Source of the DNA: Enoplolaimus lenunculus
Taxonomy: Eukaryota > Nematoda > Enoplea > Enoplida > Thoracostomopsidae
Reading direction: 5' to 3'
DNA length: 64,000 bases
Assembly: GCA_030248215.1 (NCBI GenBank)
Contig: JASANG010000613.1
Location: 209,266-273,265, forward strand
Shown one piece after another: positions 24,201 to 36,690 of this stretch. The notes under the pieces were generated by a model. That model was not told the DNA's origin, searched no databases, and was given only the letters and a program-made list of their open reading frames with translations. The number at the start of each line of letters is the position of its first letter. The first letter of the stretch is position 1. The position numbers were made by a program, and so were the translations under genes.

Positions 24201-26560
24201 ATGTTAACTGGGATCGATACATCAACCGGTAATGTTTGCCTCCTAAATACCTGAAAGACCGACTCGCGCTTTTGCAAGGTTGGTTACCCTAGACTAACGC
24301 CTTTGCCACTCATCCTTGGCGGGTATTCTTTACGTTGGATGGAAAATGGCTACAGCGTCCGTCCAGTTAATCCCAGGCTCGTAGTATACTCGCACTTCTA
24401 GCGCAGCTATCTCCACCGGACCCCAAAATACAACTTCACACAATTTTAAACACTACCCAGCCGGCTATTACGCTAAATATGGAATGATTGTCGAACAAAC
24501 AAAAAGAATCGGGACACGAGGACCCATATCCTCGCGCATTCCCGTTCCTGGTTGAAACTTCTAACCACGATGGCGGGTCATTACCTCAACCATCCGGTGG
24601 GCATTGAAATTTTGGTAAAAAGCTGTTGGGCAAAAAGTTAAAAATAAAACGGGGAACCCGCATCGTAAAAACTCAGGGCCCAAAAAGAAAGTGACAAACG
24701 AAAAAGGAGTGAGATTTACAAGAAGCGGACGGTCTAAGTCCGGACGACCGGACGACAACAACAAAACTGTTAATCCGGTTTCATCGACATGAATTGAACA
24801 CAACCGAGTCAGATTTAACGAAAAACAATCCCGTCCAACGGGAATAGCTGCAGCAAAACCAATAAAACTAAAAACAACAAAAGTGGAAAGCAGAAATCTC
24901 TTATCCTGACTGAAACAAAGCTTGAAGGAAAGCCATCGCGGAAAATCATGGGCTTAGATCCCTTCTCAAAATTGACAGCTAGAATTTGTTAGATAGAACC
25001 TATAGGTATTATACATCGATAAAAAGTATATTTCATACCGCTTGAACCAAATCTGAACCTACATTTATATCCTAACTTAAATATGGAGTTTTAGATCGAT
25101 GTTTTGGTTAGTTGAATCCATAGGCTTAATGACCATTGCAGTCGTTAACTTTACTTCAATTTTTATATAACTTAGTAATATTGATTTTACCAGTTTATTG
25201 CTAACCTGAGTGCAACTGGGTTAAAATCCGGTAAAGTCGAATTCGACTGAACCGGACTCCGACGAATTCAAACTTGCATTTACAATCGAATATTGAAACT
25301 CAAAACTCGGGTTTTAAACGAAAAACACCTCCGATTTCCCGTCAAAAATGAAAAACTAAATCCAAACACTGTTATGGGAACTCCCTGAACTCCTCAAATG
25401 ATTATCTTACTGGCAAAATAAATTCGAGCGCCAAATTTAATCTGGACATCTACAATATATGAAAAAAACCCGTCAGACTGTTTAAACGTCATAGAATAGC
25501 TGCTAAATACGCAACTAAGACGTTATCAATACAAAGCAGACAATTACCAAAACTTTCTGACCTAATACTACTGTCAAAACTGCCTATGCCGCCGAGTTTA
25601 GATTCAGAATCTAAATATTCAAAAATTTGAATTTCTAGCCATTTTAAATCACCCTCCAGATCCAGACAAGCCCAGAAACAACAGCGCTGAGTTCCAAAAT
25701 ACTCAATTTCAACTCATTTAAACATCTGCTATTCATTTTAACCGCATGCGCTCTCCAATCGAAGTCTTAGACCTAAAATTCGAAACCACCAAACTTCATG
25801 CCAGCGAGATGCTATAACCGGGTGTCATATACTTGGACACCCAGGCAACCACCCCGCTACGGTTCAGTTCATAATATCCATAAACTGGTGGTTTAGGACA
25901 CGATGCGCTTAAATTTGGCGTCCTTCGGGTATTCCCTGAAAAATATTCCCTTTTAGCGAATTGACAGAACCAGTGGTATCCCTACAGCCTTGGATGTCGT
26001 TCTCCCTCTATCAGCGTAAACGCTTCTTCAATTAATCGCAGCTGTTCCTACTTATGATCCTGATAGTTCCAAAACGATAACCACAAATGTGAGCTTGCAT
26101 TGCAAATCACTGACGGTACTTTTCCACTAATATGGCCAAAAGTATCTAATTTCTTATACAATTAGAACATGACCACCGCATGGTCCCGTTCTTCTACAAG
26201 CTTACATTGCCGCGTCACCATAGACGTCGCAACGCCCGCCAGCATCACGGCTAACTTACATAATGCATAAATTTCAAGAACTCTTTGTCCGAAACATTCT
26301 CTCTAGGGCTTCCCTTGAAAATGTTTCGGCGTAACAAACCGATCCACTTTGTTGTACGTGGTGTCTCTTCATAATGTCACTCCACGCAAAATGTCGCTCC
26401 AAAAAGAAAATCAATAGCTTGTCCGGCTTATGTTTTATTGAAAGTCCCTTCCGACAGAGTCTGGACAATTAACAGTATCTAAGTACAGCTATGAAACTGT
26501 ACCTTGCCTCCAGTTAGTATGTGTATTTTGATGCTGTTCCTAATGGGGTGGGTGGAATAT
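21230..26560 (-). mobile_element. Decayed element-like coding region, family unresolved
   Basis: GC content rises and the plus strand turns pyrimidine-rich from about 21.2 kb. Several minus-strand stretches read like protein and not random DNA, for example a glutamine/glutamate-rich coiled-coil-like part near 22.7-23.0 kb and a basic, proline-containing part near 24.05-24.28 kb. No reverse transcriptase, integrase or capsid signature is recognised. It is broken in many places and looks old. An LTR-type gag-like region is one possibility, an unrelated gene relic another. No terminal repeats were found. Confidence 0.25.
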
Positions 26561-27500
26561 TTATTACGTCGGCGCATGCATTTTAACGTGGATGACCCAT
26601 TAGAGAGAGCGGCATTTCTGCCACTCGCTCGAATTTTGGGGGCCGACTAAAAATGTGGGCAGAGGGTAGGGCAAACCTAGGTTTGTCGCACTAGTGTCAA
26701 ATAATAAATAGGCAGCTATAGCAGTTATTATTTTCGACGCGCACAGAACAAATATTTTGTCATGCGACATTGAAGGAAAAACAAAGAATGAGCGCAAACG
26801 AACGCAGTATAGGACAGCACTAGAACAGTCCAGGGCTAATTCCTCTGCTAAACTCCACTCCTCGACCAATATTTATCTAGCGGTGGCTAACGAGTACGTC
26901 GCTGATGACTGGTTAGCAGAACCGCGGGAAATAAAGTATAAAAATCGCATCAGGACACACCAGGTTGGGACGACAAACGGCGCAGTAATTAAAATAGATG
27001 TGCATTCTTTCGGTGGAACAATTATAGGGCAGATTCACAGTTTGCTAAGGAATCCACGGAAAGCGAAGGTTTGGTGAAATAAAAAGCCTGATAAAACGAT
27101 GTTGTAAACTGAAGTAAAGCAAACATTTCCCCAAGATTCGCTGACAATGGATTTGCAGAATGTGCATAACACGCTCTTTAACGAAAATAGTTTGCGATAT
27201 GTGTTACAAAAGCATTTTAGGGTAGATAATGTCACTCACACGTTACCATATGTGCACTCTGCACATCCATCCTATCTATACTGTTTTAAAAAGAATAGCT
27301 GTACTTATATTGTAAAACTGTGTGCGGACATTTTACCTCTAGATAAAAATTTCGTATAGAATTTATTGCATTGCTAGACATTTTGTATAGTTTGCGCATT
27401 ATGTTAATATCAAATATTCAGTTGCGCAAACTGTCGTAATTTATTGTTACACTTTGTTGTTTTTGCATGTTATTTTTAGAACACGTACGAAAAATGGCAA
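26561..27500 (+). other. Two unrecognised open frames (26757-27077, 27147-27359)
   Basis: Frames of 106 and 70 codons follow each other on the plus strand 70 bp apart. The first is charged (EGKTKNERKRTQYR), the second starts MDLQNVHNTLFNENS. Neither has recognisable motifs or a membrane segment. They may be chance frames or edges of the decayed region to the left. Confidence 0.15.
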
Positions 27501-27574
27501 AATATTTTGGCAGTATGTTTTTTTCACGCGCTAAAATTAGACTTTATCAAAAAGATTTTATTTTCTCGCCCAAA

Positions 27575-27846
27575 GTTGTATTTCCCGCCACAATTTCAAT
27601 TTTCATGCCAAAATTTGAATTTTCCACCAGAATTTGACTTTCCCGCCAAAAGTAAATTTTTTCCGCCAAAATTTATATTGTTCCTCCAAAATTTCCATTT
27701 TTCCGCCAAAATTCGAATTTTCCACCAGAATTTGACTTTCCCGCCAAAAGTAAATTTTTTCCGCCAAAATTTATATTGTCCCTCCAAAATTTCCATTTTT
27801 CCGCCAAAATTTGAATTTCCAGCCAAAATTTGAGTTTCCCGTCAAA
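27575..27846 (+). repeat. Tandem repeat, ~20-bp unit with 98-bp higher-order period
   Basis: TTCCGCCAAAATTTG-like units of about 20 bp fill the stretch. The five-unit block starting TTTGAATTTTCCACCAGAAT at 27614 repeats with few changes 98 bp on. One more such unit lies alone at 33197-33225. Long frames on both strands come from the repeat. Confidence 0.85.
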
Positions 27847-28037
27847 ATACACTGTTGTAGTTGATGAAAATACAACAACTTTTTACGCTGAATTTCCGGA
27901 AATAATAAATGGTTTGTATGTTGTTTGTGAGTTATGAAACAAAATCTATAAACAGAATAAATGAAAGTATTTAAATATATACGCTACAATACACAATAGA
28001 ACGGGCAATACAAAAACTGGGGCAAAACCACACACCA

Positions 28038-28086
28038 CCCCCCCCCCCCCCCCCCCCCCCCCCCCAAAAAACACCCCCCCCCCCCA
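28038..28086 (+). repeat. Poly-C tract
   Basis: A run of 28 C (28038-28065) and a second run of 12 C separated by AAAAAACA. Tracts like this are error-prone to sequence and may mark a collapsed or misjoined spot. Confidence 0.9.
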
Positions 28087-28119
28087 ACCCGCTACAGGAT
28101 GTACTATGTATGTGCAAGA

Positions 28120-28980
28120 ACACTGTGCAATCTGTATTATTTATTGTATACAGTATACATATTGCGTTGAGTTGCTCATAGTCAACATTATGTGGTGAAG
28201 GTGTTGACGATCTAAGCAAAAAACTTTGCAACTGCTAAAGTGACACTTTCTAGTCTCTAGTTAACACGTCGCATTTATTGTATTAATGACAAAACCTCAT
28301 TTTTTATAATCGGTTTCTGGATATTCTCATTGTAATGATTTTTATATAAATAACGAAACAAACTTTAATCAGAAAAATGTTTTTTGTAAATCAAATGAAA
28401 TGTAACTCAAATAAAAGATCGTAGCGCTATGTACATACAGGATCTTCTTCTGTGATGCCGTTCCAATAGAAACTTTGAAATTTGATACGTTAAATCGTGC
28501 TTCTTGCAAAGTAAATCTGTGTAATAGGTAGTGCCTTTATATAAAACACATGTTCAGATCCAGAACAATATTAAGATTTCACTGGTCGTGGGATTGCCCT
28601 AATGTGTTTAAAAACAAAATTAAAATGAAAAAGGGTTAAGCTAACAATTTTTGGTTCCAAATTGCTTTATATATCAGTGCATTAAACTGCCGTTAACATT
28701 ACCACAACTTTTATGAATTTTAATGCTAGCAGCATGTGATTAATTTTTGCGTTACGATTGCTGCCACACAGTTTTAAATTTGGCTAGCTATTAAAACAAT
28801 TTCACAGTTCCAAAAACACACCACAACAATACCAAAATTTACAATGTTTCCAGCGTACTTGATAATTATTTCGTTCTTGATATTAAGGTTGCCGGAGATA
28901 CGTATAAAATGCGGATGAATTGATCATCAGCAGTGGAAACAAGGAATATTAAAATGACAGAACCGGCCGGTTCGCGTCAT
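28120..28980 (+). repeat. Upstream block shared three times in the window (copy 2)
   Basis: Colinear with 16466-17600 and 39232-40110, including GCTATGTACATACAGGATCTT and TTGATACGTTAAATCG, and it keeps the TATATAAAT box near 28345. It ends in CAGAACCGGCCGGTTCG. The short hydrophobic frame of copy 1 is not present. No receptor exon 1 lies beside it, so the neighbouring gene was lost or never duplicated. Confidence 0.6.
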
Positions 28981-30600
28981 AAATAAACCAACCTTATACA
29001 CGTTTGGTCTATAAGACAACATGGTGCACTATTTTGTTTGCGCGATGATCAAGTACGAGATTGCGAACGTTTAGTGTATGACATGCTCGCACGTGAATCA
29101 ACATTCGTACTGCAAACTCAAATGACGGATGCAAGAGTGGTCACTCAGACCTAGGCCCACTCAACATGGTTCAAAACCAAAATTTCGCCACATAGTACGA
29201 CCATAGGGGCTGGGTTCTGATACGGTTACCTGAAACTGCTCTTTCTGCTTCAAATGATACCTCCGTTTTGGCGTGACAGTCTGTTTGTGAGACGGCTGGT
29301 TTTCCCAATCAATTTCCTTTCCCTTTGCTGGCTGATTAGTTTCCTTGTTGGAACAAACGGGGGCTTGATTGTATCATTCTGCCGCTGCGAAAGCCGCTTT
29401 TCAAATGACCTTTATATGATCCAGCATACAAAAGATCTCCTGAGCACAAAAGTGCAAGGCAAAAGCCCGATTGTCGATTTTGTACAATTTCTATATACAC
29501 TCAACGAAGTCGGAACCGACAGAACAACACCACAAGCCTTCTTAAATGCCTACTTAAATATCTAACTCACCAGCGTTATGCTTGAGAAAATTCCAATCGG
29601 AAAAGGAAGGGGTAATCTTTACGATTAGGGCCAACAAGGAAAGTTGTTTAGCCATTGAGAGACGATCACTCTGGCCCTGGCACTCCAGCAGAACTTCAAT
29701 CCTAAAATTTAGACCAAGACCTAGAAACTTGAGTACTCTAGGGGTTTTACTTGTAAATTTATTTTGTTTTAGTAAGGTCGATTTTTAAGGTTTGTTAACT
29801 CATTACTGGTCAAGGGACAGCAATGGTGCCGTTTAGGCCTTGGTACTGGTTAGGAAATTTGTTAAGATCGATGCTGTGTGCTAACTGGTCGCTACAGGAA
29901 TTTTAGTGCCTAAAACTTCTTATGGTGTTCTAGTCAAGATTTTAACAAAATTGGATCCTGGTGCAAATAGATAGGTGCTGCACTCCGAAGGGGAGAGTCG
30001 GACATTCGTGTCCCACATAGCTTCTGTGCAGATCTGTGTGTTAGCCTCCGGCTTTGGGGAATCCATGTACACTGTCAGAGTGTGCCTTGAATAGGTGGTT
30101 CATTTCTTTTTCAGAAAGGGGTTGTGCCCAGTTATATATTTCTGCGGTTACGAAAACGGTTTTCTAAAAACGATTACAAATGCAATGTTTGCTTTTTTTA
30201 TTTATTTTATTAATTTTTATATATTTTTATTTTGTTTTGTTTTTGAGGAGGCTTTTACGCACAAGAGTGTTAGGCAAAAGCCCCAACGCTGGTCTTAACA
30301 ATTGTTATTTTACAGTTATTATTTATAATCACTATGGCACACCTAAGTCGGATTTCGCCGATAATTTCCACACAGCCGACGGGTAGGGCTTATTTACATA
30401 GGGCGCAGGTATCAACGTTATCCTATGCAAAACGGGAGGGGGGTCTTTCCAACAATTTGCAGAGTAATATTACGAGCACTGGTTTTAGCTTCTAAAAAAG
30501 GGTAGGTTCGTATTGCAACCATAATTGTTTCTTTTAGCCCACACACTCTATTACATTGTTATGTAAGTAAACGCAATTTTAACACATAGTCCACAGAACT
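28981..30600. other. No clear gene; open frame 29254-29565 and an internal echo
   Basis: The plus-strand frame at 29254-29565 (103 codons) has a hydrophobic stretch LSLCWLISFLVG but no known motif. Its middle part resembles 30110-30300: both have a TTCTGC-GC-GAAA...TTTTC stretch and GTG-AAGGCAAAAGCCC. An old direct repeat is likely; a real gene is doubtful. Confidence 0.2.
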
Positions 30601-31134
30601 GTACCTATTGTGTTTGTACAAGATAATTGATGTTCTACAAAGTGTTGAGCCTACTTCAACGCTTGCCACTTTGTTTAACGACTGTTTAGTCTATCAATGC
30701 GGGTCATAATCTGTTTGTGATCAATCTTCAGGTAGGTGAACAGAAGTTTTTTGTTGGTCAACGAGTGGTTACTCGCACCTATGACAATTTCTGTGGCGCG
30801 GATATTGTGAACGGCGCATAAATGACTAAAAATAAAGCCGCATAAGGTCAAAGTTGTGACAACTTTTCGAGAAAATTATTCGTAGATGTTGCCGAAGCTT
30901 GAGTAGTGTCTTATAGTTGCTTAACAGTATGTAACTTAATGGTATAATTCAGCTCCAGCGCAAGTAACCTGAAACAGACCAGAAGCTTGATGTGTTAAAT
31001 AATATCGTAAAGCCTAAAGTTTTTAGACATCCAATTTTCAGGCTTGCTACGTCACGTTGAACTACTGGCTCCAACTTGCTGCTGGCTTAATAACATAACT
31101 ATAGGATAAGAGTAGCAGACATCTGCTAACTCAC

Positions 31135-31303
31135 ATATTTTTATTTCAGTGCATAAATAATTGGACAATTGCGGTCATTGCTGTTGAAATTTTTTATATT
31201 AAGGCTTTTGCTTCGACAATAATAAACACGTGACGAATTGTTTTTCTGTTCTCGGTATTTGATCAAACGCATTGAACGAACGTTATGAAGGAAAGACACA
31301 TTG
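31135..31303 (-). pseudogene. Receptor copy E: decayed exon 3 only
   Basis: The minus strand matches exon 3 of gene D at roughly 85 percent, with the same flanking acceptor (TTGTAG) and donor (TATGTGAGTTAG), but small indels shift the frame and stops follow. The flank 30600-31135 matches the flank of gene D (55380-56631) except that a segment including D's exon 4 is missing. It is a dead 3' fragment of a D-like gene. Confidence 0.7.
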
Positions 31304-31399
31304 CTACAATGCAAAACATTAAGATGTGTATAATCAAAGCAGCGGAAAATCAACGATCAGCAGCAAGTTGAATGTATGTACTAGCTAACAAAACCAAAA

Positions 31400-33640
31400 C
31401 TAAAGTAGTAAATAGTATAGCTTTCGCGGTTTTTAGTCTGCTAATATTCCGCCTGTTTTCAAGCCTTTTCGTCGGCATCGTGCATGGATCTATAATGCGC
31501 AGTTAAGACACCTATATAAATGTGATGCACAGACTGCGCATTTAGTGCAGCTTCATTTTCTACTAAAATTTTATATTATGGGCTCAAACAAGCGGCACTA
31601 ATCCGAGCTCTCGGTTCACTGTATGCGACACAGTGCATCTTAGAATTTTGGAATGCTAAGTTTAGAACGGAAGTTGAATGTTATGCGCGATGTGTGCAGG
31701 GGTAACAAGTTAGGTAATAGGGACTCATCTGGGTTTTCTTGGTTTCACAAAGGGGGTGTGATTGGAAAGTTTGTGCATAACTTTGCCTGACGTTGACTTA
31801 CATATTATTTTGGAACATTTGAGGTATTAAAAATAAGACAAAACTGGGTTCGTGTTTATCAGACCGTAATAAAACGAGCCAAATCAGAAAATGTTTAACA
31901 ATACTGAGAGTGTTAAGCATCACCGGTGTCAAGGAAGCCAACTTTGCCTTAAATATTCTAGCATCAAGGAATTAACAGCCAAAAGCGTGTAAGGCATGGA
32001 ATTAAGGACATTCGTTCGAACCAAAAAACTTTAGAATTCATTCTCTGCCAATCTGTTTCCCTAGTAGAATAAGTTTGAATTAGTTTCTGAACGTAAAACT
32101 TACGATTAATTACGTTTGCACAAAAAATGACGCATTGATTGTTTCTATTGTGCACACGCTATCTGGGACTACACAGTGTATCTATTAGCGCCTTTGAGAT
32201 TTGAGTTTTATTGCTCTGATGTGAAACAGTGTCTGGTTCTTTTTTGGTCCATCTGTAAGCGTCGCCTGTACATTCCTATGCGCGACTCTAACCAGGTGTT
32301 ATTATTAGGAGAAACTCTTGCGGCTTTCAAAGTAATTGTGCTAAATGATAACTGTTGTGTGGATTTTAGGATGCTGCCGAATGATTGCAAGCTATAAAGT
32401 TTTGGTGGTGTAAGTAGTGCTATATTCCCTCCTACGTATTGTGAAGTGACAAGTTTAGTTGTGTTTGCTGCTATGTGCGTTATGAAATCTAGGTTATTTC
32501 TGTTAACAGATTTTCAAGCGGTTTAGGAGGTCGTACAAGTTGTATGCACGTCCAGGCCGAGATTCAGCATTTAGCCCCAGTCATTTAGGAACCATGCGGG
32601 GTCTGAGTTAAATCTCATTTGGTTTCTTTCAAATGTGCCGTCACGTTTTATCCGAAGTCACTGAGGTATGCACGTGCAACGAGAACGCGTTCGAGTAAAC
32701 AGCATGCCCTTGGCGACATGGTTCCTTTGGTGCAATATAGGTTTTATTCTTGCGATTGAGTCTAAGCGAATCGCGGCACTAGCAGGCCGAACAGTGGGTT
32801 TCTCTTTGGTTGAGCGCATTTTGCCGGGTTTAACAGCACAACAACCTTAGAAATACAACGCCATTATGCCAACATAAAGTGATTAACTCAGAGTATAGCA
32901 GCGCGAAGGGTGCAAAATCTGCATTACTCAGTGTCAATTTATGAAGTTATTTTTAGCAACTGATTCAAGTTATGGCGGTCCCACGTTACCGTTGGTTTGG
33001 GCTGCACACGAATTGTCCGCCCTGTTTATTTTTTCTGTGGACAGAATAGATTATCGCAGTAACTGTGGGCGGACACAACTTTAGCAAGCTACCGCTTCCA
33101 TTCATAGTTTTCGTTTCCCACAAAATGGCTACATGTAGTTTTCGTTTTGAAAAATGTCCGCATAAAACAGTAAGAGCTATATTAATGAATTTGCCACCAA
33201 AATTTGAATTTTCCCGCCAAAAACACAGTGGAAAAAACACGCATTACTGACAGGATTCTGTTCTTTCGAATATGTCAAATATCTTATATTTGCGTCCGAA
33301 CGTCTTTTATTTAGATGTCCGAATATAGTTTCTTAGACATCATTGGCGTCCAGTATTACCTATGCATGCTACCGCGAACGGGATAACTTGTCCAGATAAC
33401 GTTTGATGAACACTATAGAGCTTTTAACAAACGACTGGACATTTTGTGTGCAATGCAAACAAATGGTAACGCGGAACTGACATTATATTCAGCTAATTTC
33501 GCGGTTGTCAACATTCGGCCTGATAATTTTAAACACGTTAATATAGGAACGGTTTATTTGTAAATCATGGAATTAAGGAATTTTCTCAATAATTCTGTTG
33601 CATGCTTATATATAGAAAAATAGACCAATCCTTAAGCCAA
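31400..33640. other. No gene or repeat recognised
   Basis: Only short scattered frames are present. A lone TTTGAATTTTCCCGCCAAAA at about 33203 echoes the 27.6-kb tandem array. Confidence 0.35.
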
Positions 33641-34978
33641 GTTTGATGCTGGACCGAGAGCGTCCAGAAATAGTCCTGGTCTGCAGCCGTGGCAGAAAAC
33701 AAGGCTATCGAGACAGTTCTGGTTCTGAATGGTTCACCTGCAAATAATACTAAGGGTGAAATTGAAGTAATAGTGCTGTCTTATTCCAGCGGAATAGTAA
33801 AAGAAAAGACTATTATGTGAAGGTGTACAAACTTGACCTTAATAGTGAGTGATCTAGCAGTTGTAGTAATTTAATTATAGCTTCGTTGCAGCATTTTGAT
33901 ACGTTTTCGTCCAATTTTAACACTAATTTCCATCTATTACATTGTTTCGTAAGCTATTCTTACCATTTATACGGCGCATCTATTCGCTAAATAAAGCTCG
34001 AATTTCAGCTCAATCGATAGCTCAACTCAGTTTCTTGTAGTCTCTGGCATGTGAATACGCAAGTGACGTATTGTACATATATCACGTTTCAACCAATACT
34101 TTCAGTAAAACTGGTTTATTTAGATGTGTTTACATGCTTAACTGCACAATTCGAAATCGTTTCGATTAGTAAAGCGACAACCCACGATGTCAACAGAAAG
34201 GTTACTAATTTGAAGAGTACAAAGAAATCGGCCACTACGAGAGCACTGTAGTTGTTTTGAGATCGCTTCATTTCGTGGCACACTTGCGCTTTTCTTCGTT
34301 TTTCAATTTCACCCTGGAAACTCTTAAATTTTAAAATATCTGTTAAAACAAGGGAATAACGATTTTAATATTGGAAAATGTTTACATGATTGTGCAGATG
34401 TTCTGCACTATTGAACAGTGAGTCTAAACGATGAATAGATTCAAAACTACTCAAGGACAAAAGCAGGGCCGGTTAAGTGTTGCACATAATTCAGTGTAAG
34501 GAAGGAGGGTGTAGAACTATTAAGGACATCTGCCTGCATCGCCGTTTGCTCTGTGATTTATAAGTAGTGTTATTAGGTAGCAATGGCTATGATTTATTTT
34601 GTAAAATATTTAGTCTTTCGCACTTGTTCAGTTATAACCTGCATGTTCTTATCAATTTTTTCATGTTTCGCATTGATACTTTGAATATGAGAACTTATTC
34701 GAACTATCGACAAGATCTGTAAACGGCAATTGTCTTTTTTTAATTTTAACAACTTGTTAAAACAACAAAACAGCTCGAAACGTACGTATTTGCGTTCCAG
34801 TGCGTGTATCACAGGCCCCGTACCTACGACTGCTGACGCAATTTTCTTATAGTATCGGTTTTGTCTAGATAATAGAAACGAACTGGCAAGATGATAAGCA
34901 GTTCCTGGTGTTTCGATCAGTCTCAGCCAACATGTGTCGCCCAGAAATGTAGCTGCTATAATATATTATGCAGGGTTC

Positions 34979-35459
34979 CCACCGAAACTAGATTTTGTCT
35001 GAAGCGAAATCGGATCTGAATCAAATTTCTTTGTCGGAATTGGAATCGGAATCGGAATCGAAATTTAAGTTTTAGTAATACTGTTAAAAGTAAGTTAGTT
35101 CCTTTGGTTGAAATATACCAGTCTGCGTTATTGTTTGCGTTTTCAGTAAAAATAGTTTGTATCCAACTATAATATTAATAGAGTCCTGCCAATTCGCAGA
35201 GTTATCCATAATTATCTCGTGTAACGAGGTCATATTCTGAAGAAATGCTAGAGTAGCACATCAATAAACCAATTTCTATCAGCCGGTAGCTAAAAATACA
35301 ACCTCTTCTCAATTAGTATGCTACCAATATTTCAATAAAACTCATCACCGAAAAATCGGAATTCCGGTATCGGTATCGCACTCAGTCGGAACCCGGAATC
35401 GGAACCAATGTTTTTTGAAACTTTAGCCGGAATTGGAATTCCGTTGGAACCCAGATACT
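34979..35459. mobile_element. TIR element with GGGTTCC ends in intron 2 of copy C
   Basis: The left end GCAGGGTTCCCACCGAAAC faces a right end that reads CTGGGTTCCAACGGAATTCC on the other strand. CGGAATCGGAATCGGAA (near 35045) and GGAATTCCGGTATCGG (near 35360) give the interior the same CGGAAT-rich look as the ACCGGA family. It is absent from intron 2 of gene A. Confidence 0.65.
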
Positions 35460-35554
35460 ATGTTTAGTACTATAATAGTTGGAATACTGAAGTCAAAACC
35501 TTTTGTAGGTACACTGCTTATAGAAACTATTTTGTCTTCCGTAGACAGTACAGA

Positions 35555-36690
35555 GTTAATATTTTATTGTGTTTAAAAAGTAGTATAGTGCAATTACCGC
35601 TTTTACTATTGGCCAGCCGGCTGGTTAGTATACAGATTTTAAAAATTATTCAGCTGTTTTATAATGGTATGTATGGTTACTTTTCTAGTAGCTGTACCAA
35701 TCGTTTAAGGTCAGTAATTCACAAAAGACGACCTCGTTGTGGAATATACTTTAAGAAAAGCAACAATCAATAGTGCAGCGTATGCAAGGCAAACCAGCAA
35801 TCAACTTATTTATACACAATAAACAAAAGCGCAGCACGGTGGCTTCAGGTGTCAACTTTCTCCGATGAGATTTTATAATTGTTTTACTGGAACAACTAAA
35901 ATTCAAGTATAAAACTGTATTTTTGGCGCTTTTAAGTACGAAAATCGCTTAGTGCGAGGACAGATTGAAGACGGCAGCTCCCTGTCCTCTTAGGGTCCCT
36001 TGAAATCGCAGGGGGTTTTCAGGGGCAATAACCTAGTAAATTTATTGATATACTATAGCCAACGGCGCAGCAATGGAGCCTTCAGTGTCAACTTCAGGTG
36101 TTTGAGCTCAGAAATTTAGTTAAATATACTGTGTTCGGCTTTCCAAAACATAGAAATTTTGCATGCAGCCCTATATACATTAATACGCCTATATATGTCT
36201 CAGATTTTGCGGCAATGACTCTTTACCCATTATGAAACTTTGGGCACAACTCTTAGCTGTCACAAACAAAACAAAACTTAAATCTAAAGTAACATTTTTA
36301 TGTTGAATCTGGCTACAAATTTTTACTTTTCAAAATCCTCCTTGATCGGTGAGAAAATTTGAGTTGATTTGATTCTATTGTCATAAAATATTTTATGTAT
36401 ACTACACTGAAAAATTTCACATTATTTTGCTAACAGGAAATGGAACCCATATCATCTGAAGCGCTCTATCTAACCACACGAGCTGTCCAGAATACAACTG
36501 CAACTAATGCAGTTTCAACTATTGATTCAATCATATCATTGACTATAATGATAGCAGCAGACAACTTTTCAGATTTTAGCCAAAAGTTACAAAATCGAAA
36601 TCTAAATCTGTTTAAAAACATTAAATTAATAATGTCACCATTTTTTAGCTTTTTCTGTAATAAGCAACTATTGGCCGACAACCGGCACGT
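35555..36690 (+). repeat. GGCCGGC-headed dispersed repeat, copy 2 (in intron 2 of copy C)
   Basis: Gene A intron 2 lacks this segment, so comparison gives its limits. It opens with GTGCAATTACCGC...TTGGCCAGCCGGCTGG and closes with GCAACTATTGGCCGACAACCGG, so head and tail carry a similar phrase in the same orientation. Its body matches 10185-10995 and 41349-42705. Confidence 0.65.

Noticed and set aside
29254-29565. 103-codon plus-strand frame as a real gene
   Set aside because: No motif, and it overlaps an old direct repeat; listed only as a region note.
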